From NCBI GenBank assembly GCA_946406115.1, contig OX291540.1:8614563-8678562 (forward strand): DNA of 64,000 bases. Reading direction: 5' to 3'. The notes beneath the pieces are model-generated. The model was not told the origin of the DNA, ran no database searches, and saw only the letters and a list, made by a program, of their open reading frames with translations. Numbering within the stretch: the first letter of the stretch is position 1; the number at the start of each line of letters is the position of its first letter. Source of the stretch: Apoda limacodes (taxonomy: Eukaryota > Arthropoda > Insecta > Lepidoptera > Limacodidae). A program made the position numbers and the translations under genes. Positions 1 to 9,985 of this stretch are shown here, piece by piece.

Positions 1-294
1 TTTTTGCAGTAAATATTTTATTATACTCTGTAGTAATAGTGTCAAGAACAGTATTGTACATATCATTTGGGTTGCCATTATAAAGCAAATCTGGAAGTTT
101 ATGCATTAAGTTAGATTTAAATGATTCAACCCGTTTAGTTGTTATTGGTATAAATTTAATTTCCTTTTTAGTAATACTATTCTTTCTTTCTAAAACCACT
201 AACTGTCCACAATGATCTGACTCTAGATTGCTTATAATTGATTTTTGAATTGGTTTTATGTCAGTAAATATATTGTCGATGTAAGTATGTTCCT
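1..294 (-). mobile_element. LINE endonuclease C-terminus and linker, running off the window
   Basis: Reading the minus strand from about 294 to 1 gives about 97 codons without a stop. They contain YIDNIFTDI, then SNLESDHCGQLVVL, then a charged linker before the reverse transcriptase. The SDH motif is the final catalytic motif of the APE-type endonuclease of non-LTR retrotransposons. The reverse transcriptase would lie beyond the left edge. A stop codon just upstream (around 286-288 in the frame preceding the EN motif) shows the 5' side is broken or frameshifted. There is no ATG at the start, so this is a partial or dead copy. The clade is jockey/CR1-like by general appearance only. Confidence 0.7.
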
Positions 295-1740
295 AATTTT
301 TGCAAAACATGTTTCAGTGTTTTTTCGATATTATAAAATAAACTTTAATCTTATATTATTAAATTAAACAGTTTTGCTTATTAATATAATAAAATATATT
401 TTTTAATCTGGCCACTAAATTCGTGATTGCGGAATTCCAATAGGCGTCACAGCAATTTACATAATTACCTTCTAATAAAAACTAAAAAAAAAGTAGATTA
501 TTCATACCCGAAGCAAGCCTGCAGGGTAATGGTTTTCGCGGCTATCTTTGTATGTTATTAATATACTTTATTTTTTCATATCGTCCAAACCACTACGCGG
601 ATTTCGATAATTATTAGTGAACGTAAAAAGCATAGAAGTGTAATGAATGCTTCGAATTCGCCAAACCAAAGAGACGCCGGCTGGCAGTAAAAGAAAACTA
701 GCCGGGCTTAAAAAAAGATGCCGCTCCCACTTTTGAAACTGCTGGGAGACAATAACGTAATGACGTAAATATATTAATGCTGTTTTGAGACAATTTGAAC
801 GTAATCTCTCGAACATTTAAAGCTATTATTATTTGTTTTATGAAGACTGTTATCTAATTTTGCAAATAAATGTGTTATGAAAGATAGGTATGTTAATTTT
901 TGTGCCTAATTCTCAATTGATTTAAAGGACAAAAATCGTTCTATGCTTTTTTCGTTTACTGATAATTAAAGTATAAGGTAATAGTTAGATTTGCCTTGAT
1001 AGCCCAAGTTTTCCTAGCTAGGTGGTGTAAAATAAAATTAAACATGGCAGCTGTGAGGTCAAATAACATAGGCACAAATTAAATGGATTATTACAAGGAA
1101 TTCAAAATGGTATATCATTAACGTAATAATAAAAAAAACTGGTTGCCTGTAAAGCCGGTTCACGGTGCCTCTATCACTTGTTTACTTTACTGGTAACTTT
1201 AAAAAAAATATTTTTGTCTTTAGTTGTATTACTAAAAGTATATTAAAAAAAAAATAGTAATTTTTCCAGTCGGTCTGTTACGAACAGATGGAGCTAGTGG
1301 ACGTTTTATATAAAGAAGTGAAATTGGTTCGGTAGTTATTACATTACATACACGCCTTGGAACCGACTCTACAAAAGATTACACAGAACGTGCAAACAAA
1401 CTTTAACTATAAAACTTTTTGAGTTTGCACTTTACATACAGACACTTTTTAATACTTGGAGCTTGTACCATACATACTGACAAATAATAATTTAATATGA
1501 AAACCACTGTTCGCAAAAATTTTTTAATCAGCCTTTAGCCTTTTTTATCATGCCTTTTAAGGCATACAAACACATTTACACTTTATTGAAAACTCAAAAA
1601 CAAAACGTTATTCCTTCTTGATCAAAAAAATAACTTTATATAAAGTATATATTTTAAGTAAAATAACGTCTTCAGGAAGTACTCGTATAGCTATATAGAG
1701 AGTACCTCTAAGAACTTATCACCTCAACCGGATGTCTCGT
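295..1740. other. AT-rich stretch, no gene recognised
   Basis: No coding frame resembles a known protein. The 82-codon minus frame at 568-816 has no recognisable motif. A TATATAAAG string lies near 1306-1315 but nothing downstream supports a promoter. Confidence 0.5.
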
Positions 1741-1824
1741 TCAAGATTCTTGACCAGTCGCTTCAAGTTGTGAAAGTTTTTTCTTCCGCAGACCAGGACT
1801 CTTGGTCGTCACTGGTTTCTTCAT
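1741..1824 (-). CDS. Tiny basic ORF downstream of the candidate promoter
   Basis: This is a 27-residue frame starting MKKPVTTKSPGLRKKKLSQ, rich in Lys. It begins about 50 bases after the predicted transcription start. I do not recognise it. It may be a fragment of a longer, frame-broken protein, since the +1 frame stays open for about another 40 codons with a helical, charged character. Length and composition alone are weak evidence; it is listed only because of the promoter-like sequence upstream. Confidence 0.12.
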   Translation of the reverse strand: MKKPVTTKSPGLRKKKLSQLEATGQES

Positions 1825-1901
1825 TGCTTTAACTTTTTCTACTTAAGTCACTTGACGACTTGATAGACTAGGCACGACCATGCATTAGTGTTTTGTAGCC
1901 T

Positions 1902-2018
1902 CTTTTATACCCTTTGGAGGCCGCAAATCACTATGACAACTGCGTCTTCTCTCGTCTTGATTAGCCAATCAAAGCAGACTTTAATTTTCTTAGAATAATC
2001 CAGAAGCTTCTAGCTGGA
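1902..2018 (-). promoter_or_regulatory. Candidate inducible promoter: TATAAAAG, CCAAT box and heat-shock-element-like sites
   Basis: On the minus strand there is a TATAAAAG box (plus 1902-1909). About 55 bases upstream is an ATTGG (CCAAT) box (plus 1963-1969). About 90 bases upstream is a GAAGCTTC inverted pair (plus 2002-2009) with further GAA/TTC blocks within 1989-2018. GAAnnTTC is the core of the heat-shock element. The spacing is promoter-like and transcription would start near 1875-1880. No gene for a known heat-shock protein follows; the only frame is a 27-codon basic ORF. It could be an orphan or pseudogene promoter or a chance cluster. Confidence 0.3.
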
Positions 2019-2716
2019 ATTTTGGCAGTTTACTGTTCCCAAAATTGGTACCTGGTATTCTCATTTTTCTGTATGGCGCGGGTTTACGTAGATATAAAAT
2101 TAACATGCAAGGTCGATTGCATTTTTCTTTATGTATAAAACATAAGTTCATACATATAGCTTGAAAACTGTAACTTCAGGAATTATTTTCATGTAAAGTT
2201 TTTACAAGTTCGACTTTAAAGTATTGTAAAAAAACCGAAAAATCACGTCTGGCTCCGCCCACCGTGGGACTAGGGAGATGGCGTTTCGACGGTGAAAACA
2301 TCTATTTTACTGTCCGTCCGCAACACAGCCATTAATATGACTAATGTTTTATTAACAACCGAAAGATTTTTGCATTTTTTTAAGAATAAATTTAGATTGC
2401 AGTGGTAGTACGAAAGAAAATAGTGATTAGGCTGATGAAAATTAAGATAGCTTGGCAAACCATCTACCTTTACGTAGAACACATTTTTGAGCTTATATTG
2501 GCTTGACTTGAAGAAAACATGATAACATAGAAAACATATATATAGAAATTAAATAAATGTATAGTTAACAGTAAGTCTGTAGTATCATGATCACCAAGAG
2601 TGTAGCGTAGTAAAGATGTAGCCCTTTTTTTAGTATTGTAGTTATATTTAGAAAACTTAAAAAAATGTGCTTAGTTGTAGTTGTATTTAGATATTCTTTT
2701 AGTTTACAGTTTTTAG
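2019..2716. other. No gene recognised
   Basis: AT-rich sequence with one GC-richer patch (about 2245-2300). The 70-codon minus frame at 2270-2482 has no recognisable motif. Confidence 0.45.
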
Positions 2717-2774
2717 TATCAACTGCAGAAAGCTGGGCATGGAGAAAAATATTACCAGATATCTTCTCGTAGAG
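2717..2774 (+). other. Possible upstream exon of the RING gene
   Basis: A strong splice donor, AGAG|GTAAGT, ends this segment at 2774. Candidate acceptors are TTTTAG at 2711-2716 and CTGCAG ending at 2728. The segment is open in the frame QKAGHGEKYYQISSR and leaves one base (G). This joins the AG at 4301 to make a Glu codon in phase with the RING exon. Phase agreement is expected by chance one time in three, so this is suggestive only. If real, the intron (2775-4300) holds an RTE fragment, a hAT end and a hAT MITE. Confidence 0.3.
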
Positions 2775-2829
2775 GTAAGTTGAATTTGTTTTATTAAACC
2801 AGCTTTTTGAAATGTGATTCTATAGCTTA

Positions 2830-3440
2830 GCGTTCAAGATGAACGTAAAAAAGACAAAAGCCATGTCCAATGCACACGTAGACTTGAGAATCTAAGCTTG
2901 TAGTAGAGTATGTCCACCTAGGTTAGACAATTGCACTGGGTAGAAACAGCTTCGATAGGGAAGTTGGGCTGGTTAGCATTTGAAAAGTTGCGTCAGGTCT
3001 TCACGTCACCCATACCCAAATGTTTAAAGACCTATGGCGCAGAAATGACTACACAGACAGTAGGCCTGATTCCGAAGCTTAAAGTCGCTCAGCCAGCTAT
3101 GGAAAGAGCTATGCTCGGAGTTTCTTTGAAGGATATGATCAGAAAAGAGGAGGTCCGACGAAAAACCAAGGTTACTGACATAGCTCTTACAATAAGCAAG
3201 CTGAAGTGGCAATGCGCAGGTCATATTTGTCGCAGAACCGATGGCCTCTGGGGTAGACGAGTTCTAAAGTGGAGACCACGGATCGGCAAGTCGGGTCGCC
3301 CTTCAGCCAGGTGGAGTGATGACCTGAAGAGCTAGCCGGAAGTGGTTGCATGAGAAAGGCGTAGGATCGGATGTGATGGCGTTACTTGGAAAAGGCCTAT
3401 GTCCAACAGTGGACTGTTGTAGGCGGATTGATTGATTGTG
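2830..3440 (+). mobile_element. RTE-type LINE, 3' end of the polymerase ORF and 3' tail
   Basis: The frame runs from the end of the reverse transcriptase (KKTKAMSNAHV near 2848) through MERAMLGVSLKDMIRKEE, VTDIALTISKLKWQCAGHIC and the basic RRTDGLWGRRVLKWRPR block to SARWSDDL. This is the C-terminal region typical of insect RTE elements. It then loses frame, and the usual tail GCCTATGTCCAACAGTGGAC plus a short ATTG repeat ends it near 3440. A 134-codon open piece survives at 2931-3335. Several frames are needed to read the whole region, so it is a 5'-truncated dead copy. Confidence 0.85.
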
Positions 3441-3616
3441 TTACAGCATTTTAGAAAAGGGGAGAGAGGATAACATTTGCTTAATATTTTATGGTTTCTA
3501 CTTAAAATTTGTTGTTAATGCTCTTTAAGTTATTTAATTTAACGTACCTAAAAGTTTTTTTAATCACCACTAATGTTAGAAAAGGGATGGCGAAAAGTTT
3601 GTGTTTGAGTTATAAC

Positions 3617-3805
3617 CAGGGCTGGGCAAAATAGATGCTTTGCTTTAATTAAAATATAAATTACAAAATACTTTTTCGCATGTATTTAAAATATGAAATA
3701 CAAAATACATTCATCGCATGTATTGAAAATATAAAATACAAAATACTGTATTTTAACAATTTTTAATTGAAATACAAAATACAAATTACAAAATACAGTT
3801 GGCAT
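3617..3805 (+). mobile_element. hAT-type transposon left end with subterminal repeats
   Basis: It begins CAGGGCTGGGCAAA, a terminus seen in many hAT elements. About eight copies of the short repeat AAATACAAAATAC follow within 190 bases, which looks like subterminal transposase-binding repeats. I see no matching right terminus nearby, so it is probably a truncated end. Confidence 0.4.
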
Positions 3806-3824
3806 GATGGCTGTGTTACTATAA

Positions 3825-3872
3825 ATTTTTTAGGGTTCCGTAAACAAAAGGGTGCAAACGGAACCCTTTCAC
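3825..3872 (+). repeat. Fragment of the dispersed 'GGTTCCGT' family
   Basis: AGGGTTCCGTAAACAAAAGG followed by CGGAACCC matches the left end of the family seen complete at 52590-53175. Confidence 0.45.
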
Positions 3873-3984
3873 TATTGCAGTTAGTGACTCAGTGAGTAAG
3901 TTATTTAGAAGATTTGCTAAATACCGTAAAACTGCGCTGGATCAGTGCACTGGTTTTGATTAGTTTTATTACTACTTTCTTAAA

Positions 3985-4228
3985 CATTGTTTCTCAACCT
4001 ATTTAGTGTCGCGACCCACTTAAAACCACAAAAAGTTTAATAAAAAACCTTGTGACTCTTCCCTAGAATATAAAATTTTGATTAATTTAACGTTTAACCT
4101 GTTAATATTAAATTTTTTATCAACCGAATGTTTTGTGTACAAGTCATATTTTTGAGACTTATTGCGACCCTCTTTAATACCAAACACGACTACCCTAGGC
4201 GTCGCGACCTTCAGGTTAAGAAACGTTG
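3985..4228. mobile_element. Small hAT-like MITE, 244 bp
   Basis: The left end CATTGTTTCTCAACCT and the inverted right end CAACGTTTCTTAACCT resemble the 'GGTTCTCAACC' termini of Charlie-like hAT elements. Inner GTCGCGACC/GCGACCC motifs are also mirrored. The flanking 8-mers TTCTTAAA (3977-3984) and TTCTAGAG (4229-4236) agree at 5 of 8 bases, as for a decayed duplication. It lies just upstream of the splice acceptor of the RING exon. Confidence 0.5.
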
Positions 4229-4300
4229 TTCTAGAGTTTTTGTTTTGAAATAAAAAAAAATAATGTCATTAAAAAAAAAAAAATCTATTGTTGTTTTCAG

Positions 4301-4839
4301 AGGTCATAGCAAGGAAGTTCACCGTGAGTTCTGCACGACTGGAAGCCCAGCGCAGAGGAGCCCTGCCTAGTCGCAACAGGGAGAACCAGTACATTAGGGC
4401 TATTGTGCTGTCAAGTAATTCGAGGGCTTTTGATCGGGGAACCCTTCGAGAGTTCCTCGTGGCGACCATGATGGATGTGGGAGTTGGGGTTGTTGTTGAT
4501 GCCCCAGAAGTAGGAGAAGAAGTCGTTATTGACGACTTAGTAGAGGTGGAGCGAGAAGCGGTCTTGGATGTCCAAGCGCCGGAAGTGATCTTGGAGGTTC
4601 AAGATCGACCTCCTGTGCCCCTTAACATTAGGCCCCCGTCTCCTCTTGCCAACAACGCCGGTCGCGAACCACCCCAGCTTCCACGTTGCGTCATCTGCTT
4701 GGAAAATCCGCCACAGGTAGTTTTAATCCCCTGTGGTAATACGCTGTGCCGATCCTGTTATGACCGATTATCAGTCATTTCTAACACGTGCCATATATGT
4801 CGCACAAATAACCATTTTTCAAATCCCATTTATCTTTAA
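4301..4839 (+). CDS. RING-finger protein, C-terminal exon
   Basis: The exon starts after a good acceptor (TTGTTGTTTTCAG) and stays open for 179 codons to a TAA at 4837. The first in-frame ATG is at 4468, giving 123 residues if unspliced. The N-terminal third is basic (EAQRRGALPSRNRENQYIRA), the middle is acidic and Val-rich, then a Pro-rich linker leads to a C-terminal RING: CVIC, 11 residues, CGNTLCRSC, 13 residues, CHIC. In C3HC4 RINGs the fourth ligand is His in CGHxxC; here it is Asn (AAT at that codon), one base from His. RING proteins of this layout are usually E3 ubiquitin ligases; the partner is unknown. GC content is clearly above the flanks. It may be a host gene, a gene captured by a mobile element, or a young pseudogene. 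Confidence 0.65.
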
Positions 4840-5394
4840 ATTTTTATTTATACCCAGAGTGTATATTCAGAAAATCTAGCATAAAACAAATTATAGTTAA
4901 CTGAAATTAAGTTTTTTTTGCACTTAGTTATAGTAGATACGGAATCCTACATTGAATTCACCCTGACATAATCTTGGTCAGGTGTTTTTCTGATACTAAA
5001 ATAATAATTAAGAAAATATCTGGGATGGAATTTGGCTAAAAACTTAATCATTGTAAAATTTTATCAATATTGATAATGCTTCCATAGACTTCGGTAACCA
5101 CTTAAAATCAGGTAAACCGTAAGCTTGTTTGCCACCTTGATGGTATAAACAAATAGTCTTTGATTAACCCATTTGGCAATAAGTGTTATAGGTGTATATT
5201 ATTATGATATGTACGTTGTGAAAAAATATTTTTTCAAATTTAAAGAATTTCTATAAACAATTGCAAGTTCTGACAGCACTTAAATAATTGTTCCATATAT
5301 TATTTTAAAGTTGGTACTTTTTCAAATGTAGTAAAAATGCGTGATTAGAAGAACACAAATAATGATTGTTTATTATCACTTAGGCAGCACAGAG
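4840..5394. other. No gene recognised
   Basis: AT-rich sequence after the RING exon stop. No clear polyadenylation signal was seen within the first 100 bases. Confidence 0.4.
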
Positions 5395-5475
5395 CTACAC
5401 ACTGTAGAGAAAGTTAGGTGAGCCCCTATGTCCAGCAGTTGACGTCTATGGGCTGTAATGATGATTATAACTACC
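5395..5475 (+). mobile_element. RTE LINE 3' tail fragment
   Basis: GTGAGCCCCTATGTCCAGCA, then GTTGACGTCTATGGGCTG and an ATGATG run match the 3' terminal signature of insect RTE elements. Only about 80 bases remain. Confidence 0.6.
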
Positions 5476-6099
5476 TTTTACGTTTGTGTTCTGATTTTTT
5501 ATCTTTAAAACAGAAGCATAATATGTGATGGATAAAATGAAACTACCTGAAAATAAACAATATAACTTTATGTAATTAACTTCTTTAAATAATATACAAC
5601 ACTTCCCAAAAAAAGGCTACACTGAACTATTTCTGCTTTATTATTGGCTTTTTTAATTAGCCACTAGTTTGAACAATGAGCCACTATAGTGGAATATAGC
5701 CTAACCTCATTTTCAAAGGAAAGACCTGTGACCCAGCAGCGCAGTGTATAATAGCTGCAGCAAGCAAATATTTACTACTAAACATCCAAACTTTGTATTG
5801 TTTGCACTATGATGCACACAATAGTTGATTAAACATTTATATGCAGTCTTATGAATAGGTGCATAATCATCACCCTCAGCCATGGGGACATGATAGTGAT
5901 AAGATGCAAAGCACTAATAGTCCCATATTTTAACAAGGACTTCAGCTTAAAAATTGTGCTGAAGCCATTAGCTACAAAACTAAAAGTCCGCTAAGTCCAG
6001 TTAGTTAGTTAGTTGGACTTATGTTTTCCGCACTTAGCCTCATGATAGGGCTATTGTACGTAGGTAACCGGTTCATTTTATTGGTTACTCATACCATCC
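5476..6099. other. No gene recognised
   Basis: AT-rich sequence. A short GTTAGTTAGTTAGTTG run lies near 6001-6014. The right part, near 6060-6100, may be 3' UTR of the minus-strand LINE that follows. Confidence 0.4.
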
Positions 6100-6620
6100 C
6101 AGCTTCGTCCAGAAATCAAGGAGGCATCTGATGTTATTCAGCACCTCTCGTGGTTTGTGGATTGTTGAGGAGCCTTGTCTGTTGTTTGCAATGTAGAACC
6201 ACGTGAGAAGGAGTCTCCTCGGCTTCCATAGCCGATATTGAAAAAGTTTTTGTTTAGCAGGCAGTGACCTGGTATTATGCCAACTATGTAGCGTAGGTTT
6301 TTCCTACTAAGTTGTAACAGCTTGTGCGACAGATTTGCGTCCAAGGATGTAAGAAAATTCTTGGTTTGTCTGCAGTCTGTTTGTTCTGCCCACTATTTGT
6401 TGTGTAGTTGTAAGGTTCTATCACGTAACCACGTTTTGAGTTGTGTAAAAGGTATCGGTACAATTGGTTCAGGTCCTAAAATTTTATTGCCCGATACTCT
6501 CTTTGCCAACTGATCTGCCACATCATTGCCTAGAGACCCACTATGACCTCATTTCCATTAAATGTCTTGTACAATTCTTGGATCCCAATTATTGGTCGTA
6601 CAATCTTGGTACGTGTCGAT
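6100..6620 (-). mobile_element. LINE fragment: end of RNase H domain and C-terminus
   Basis: On the minus strand GHSGSLGNDVADQLAKRVSG (about 6500-6555) is the last active-site segment of a LINE RNase H domain (GHSGxxGNexAD). LKTWLRDRTLQLHNK and then LSHKLLQLSRKNLRYIVGI, IPGHCLLNKNFFNIG (6230-6344) match the region between RNase H and the terminal zinc knuckle in RNase H-bearing insect LINEs. Stops and frame changes mean it is dead. The knuckle cysteines are not visible, so the end is degraded or truncated. Confidence 0.6.
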
Positions 6621-7264
6621 ATTGTACAGCCAGGATTACGCGACCACGGAATACCCGGCCAAGCAATTGGAATCCGCTTTGTTTGTACACGTAATCCGTG
6701 GCTGTACATTTCACGGTTGCGTAATATAGGGATTCCTTAGTTCTAGGGAGATCAGAGGGAGCCAGAGTATCGACGCAAGATGCATCCCATTTGCATTGCA
6801 CTATACTATTTTTCATGAATTATAATTTCTTGTAATGTTTTTTTTTTTTTTAAAATAAATGAAGAAAATAAAAATAAATAAATGAAGCACATCCCTCTCT
6901 CAAGGAATCATCGATAAACCGTCCGGTCTCTTGCTATCATCAGGATTGACACCCTGACACTCTAAAATAGAAGGAATATTGATAGTGGGAAGAGGCCTCT
7001 TGATTAGAAATAGTTTATAGAATTATGCCTGGAGAATGAACCCACGCTTTTGAGACTGTGAAGTCCGTGATGTCCAAGATTGTCAACGTCTGAGGATGGC
7101 AAATTGTTGTCCCGATTCATATACCAATTTTATTGCAATTCGGAAACTATCGTCGTCTAATTTAAATTGGCAGGCAGACTGATGTTGAGTGTAACGTACA
7201 AACGTACAGTGGTTGAAGATAGCCGCTTGATATAACACATATAAAAAAAAATATTAGCTATCTT
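6621..7264. other. No gene recognised; A-rich patch
   Basis: A T13 then AAATAAA-rich tract lies at 6838-6885 and could be the tail of an inserted element. Nothing else was recognised. The minus frame at 6589-6816 may be degraded upstream LINE sequence. Confidence 0.4.
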
Positions 7265-7505
7265 CTTTCACTGAAACAGATGGGTTTCAGAGAAACTTCC
7301 TCCCTTGTACGCTTGGGTTGTGGAATAAGCTTTCTGCCAAGGTTTTCTCTAAGTACAACAGGGTTCTTCAAGTAAGAAGTTATTAGATTTTTGAATGGTC
7401 GACAACGCGTGAGTGATGCCCCTGATGTTGCAAAGGTCCATAGGCTACGGTGACCGCTTACCATCAGGCAGACCGTTAACATGTTTGCTACCTTAGTGGT
7501 ATATA
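7265..7505 (-). repeat. 'GCCTGATGGTAAGC' dispersed family, long copy
   Basis: The minus strand reads CACTAAGGTAGCAAACATG, CTGCCTGATGGTAAGCGGTC, CCTATGGAC, GTTGTCGACC, AACCCTGTTGTACTTAGAGA, GGAAGTTTCTCTGAAACCC. Other copies of the same order of blocks are at 17108, 18573, 19553, 20635, 49960 and 60020. It does not encode a recognisable protein. It is probably a SINE or the 3' part of a retroelement common in Lepidoptera. Confidence 0.7.
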
Positions 7506-7662
7506 AAAAAAACCTATTTTATAATGCTGTTAATAATAATAGTAAGGTAGTAAAAGTGTATAAGTTAAAATAAATACTATTTAAATAAATTGATTTATTA
7601 ACAATGCTACCAAAAAACCAGGTAATTCAAATTTGTTGCATTTTTACTCTATTCCTTTCCAG
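7506..7662. other. Possible intron end before a candidate terminal exon
   Basis: AT-rich, ending in a pyrimidine tract and CTATTCCTTTCCAG at 7649-7662, a good 3' splice site. Confidence 0.3.
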
Positions 7663-7825
7663 AACCGTAGTAGATGCCCTCATCGCTAGCGGGTGCGCGG
7701 TCATCTCGCCCGGAAGTCCACCAAAACCGTTCGTTTCTAAACTTTTCGAACCCACTCCCACTTTTTTCTCTCTCACCTCTTCTTGGAAAGTTTACGACCC
7801 AAAAAAACCCACACAAAAACTCTAA
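7663..7825 (+). CDS. Candidate terminal coding exon, unknown protein
   Basis: Directly after a strong acceptor the base composition jumps to GC-rich and a frame of 54 codons opens: TVVDALIASGCAVISPGS, then PPKPFVSKLFEPTPTFFSL, ending PTQKL and TAA. The change in composition exactly at the splice site favours an exon. I do not recognise the sequence and see no partner exon in phase upstream, nor a polyadenylation signal within about 100 bases. An unspliced reading from 7604 adds hydrophobic residues encoded by the pyrimidine tract and is probably not real. Confidence 0.3.
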
Positions 7826-8562
7826 TCTCCGGCCAATCCTGTACCGCCTATGAGAACGTTGCCTTAGTTAAATAGGTGAAAAGACGTCCTTTCCTTTTTA
7901 ACTTTGAAGTGAGGTAATCATGTTAAATTACATGTAATTTGTATGAAACTTGAAAATAATGAATGTGAACCTATAAATGATCGAGTCTATGAAGGTAACA
8001 TGTAGAAAGATTCTAATTAATTAGAATCTAGATTGTATCATAAAATTAATCGGTCTTGAAATTGGATAAATTAGATAGAAAAGTTATTTTACGTTGAACC
8101 ATATGTATTAGTACTTATACAGTGAAAAAATCTTTTGTTTATATTTTTATAATATCAACAAAGGGTAAAAAAATTATGATGGATAATTGGGATATAAAAA
8201 AGTTGCAAAAAAGATAATCTAAACAAACTACAACGTAAAATAAAACACATAGGTTTCAGATCTCGTATATCATCAAAAATGTTGTCAATGTGATTTTGAT
8301 TCGGTAACAAGCACGCTGACTACATTTCCTGTAAGTACTAATACTTGAGGCCAAGAAGGAGCCAGCCTTTTTGTCACCGACAGATGCCACTAACCGTGGT
8401 GTTACTTATTTTGAAAATGATTTAGGACCCCGTGGGCTCAATGTCTCAACAGCAAGCGGCACAAATATGCAGCCCTACAAGGAGTGATATTTGCGCCACC
8501 TGCTATTTTCTGCACTAGGGCTGCCGCGCAGACCTCCCTAATTGTTTCGTGGGATGGGATTG
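7826..8562. other. No gene recognised
   Basis: AT-rich to about 8330, then moderately GC-rich unique-looking sequence to the MITE at 8571. No motif recognised. Confidence 0.4.
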
Positions 8563-8570
8563 GGCTGAGG

Positions 8571-8874
8571 CAGGCATGTCAAACTCAAAGTCATTGTGAG
8601 GCCAAAAGGATAGATCGGGATAGTAGCAGGAAGCAAAGCTCATAATAAAATTATATCGAAACAATCATAGTATCAAATTCCTAGTGCGAATTTTGAACTT
8701 GTTTATATATATATAGAAGATAAATGTATGAATGACTACTTGACATATTATTAGGGTTTTTTTTTCTTTTTCTCCAAAATATTATATAAGCTAGTATTAA
8801 AATTGGAGTACGTAGCAGCCAAGTGCATATAGAGGGCCGCATGCAGCCTGTGGGTTGCAAGTTTGACATGCCTT
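8571..8874. mobile_element. hAT MITE with exact 8-bp duplication
   Basis: It is flanked by GGCTGAGG on both sides (8563-8570 and 8875-8882), the 8-bp duplication expected for hAT transposition. The left end CAGGCATGTCAAACTC and the inverted right end AAGGCATGTCAAACTT form terminal inverted repeats. The right end also carries GCGGCC-type blocks usual next to such termini. It is 304 bp with no coding potential, so it depends on a transposase elsewhere. The perfect duplication suggests a fairly recent insertion. Confidence 0.8.
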
Positions 8875-8882
8875 GGCTGAGG

Positions 8883-9540
8883 TGTCGACTCAAGTAGCAA
8901 CCTAAACTATAGCCCTTCTATGTTTCTAAATGATGAGTGTCAAGCCCTCAAGTCTCTTGCCGTCATTACAATACACACATGAGGTTACCCATTAGGTTCT
9001 AGAGATGTTGGAGCGTTGATTCTAGCAAGAGCCCTCTCTGAATAAATAAATTTAATAATCAAAACGAGAAATACGTAAAAAAAATTGGTGGATATCAACG
9101 CAAACCTGGGCACTGGCACTGGGAAAATTTGGAGTAAGGCAACGAAACCGTAGGAGCCAACGATTGGTCGACTTTATGCAGAAAGTAGGACTCTTTATGA
9201 TACCTACCTATCTCACAGAACACTGTACATCACAACCTTGTACATCACTAACCTACGATTTGACGACGAATTAGTAACTACTAATTCCATCAAGAGTCGC
9301 TGGAAGATAAAATGCTTGGAGTCATCGGCCAAGTATCCCAACAGGTGGGCCATATAGCGAACATGGATAAAACAAAAACAATGTTTAATGTCCATGTCAA
9401 GCTTTTGCCGGTTGTTGTTGTTGACGAATACACTTACACAATATACAATGTAGTCCAGTTAGGCAGGTCCTTGCTTTGAGAAAGTGGTAGATCTAAGAAC
9501 AGTAGTGATAAACGTTCGGTTGGGCAGCATCCATACCTCA
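8883..9540. other. No gene recognised
   Basis: Unique-looking sequence; the 60-codon minus frame at 9213-9395 has no motif. Confidence 0.4.
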
Positions 9541-9985
9541 GTGTGCAAAGGCAAAAGTCTTTAACCAATAATGTGTGTTGCCTGTAATAACTTACGGTAC
9601 AGGAAGGTGGTCACTAAATGTTGGGCTTTTACATTACCGGAGAGTCGCTCAGCGAGCTATGGAGAGGGCTATTTTTAGTCTTTGCGTGATGTAATCCGGA
9701 ACGAGTTAATTCGCCAAAAGTAACTGACATAGCTCAAACAGTTAGCAAGCTAAAGTGACAATGGGCAGATTACATTGCTTGTCAAACCGATTACCGGTAA
9801 GAAAATAAAATTCTCGAGTAACGACCACGGATCAGAAGATGTAGCGGTGCACGGCCTTCTAACAGGTGGACTACGACCTGAGTCGCAGGAAGCCCAAGAG
9901 CGCAGGCGGCTCAAGACCGTCCGTTGTAAAGACACATGGTAGAGGCCTACGTTTAACAGTAGACGTCTTCTCTGGCTGAAACAAA
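9541..9985 (+). mobile_element. RTE LINE 3' fragment, strongly decayed
   Basis: Broken frames give VLPVITYGTGRWS-like sequence, then RVAQRAMERAI, VTDIAQTVSKLK, a relic of GRLHCLSNR, and the tail GGCCTACGTTTAACAGTAGACGTC. The order matches the copy at 2830-3440, so both come from the same kind of element. There are many stops and indels. Confidence 0.75.
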
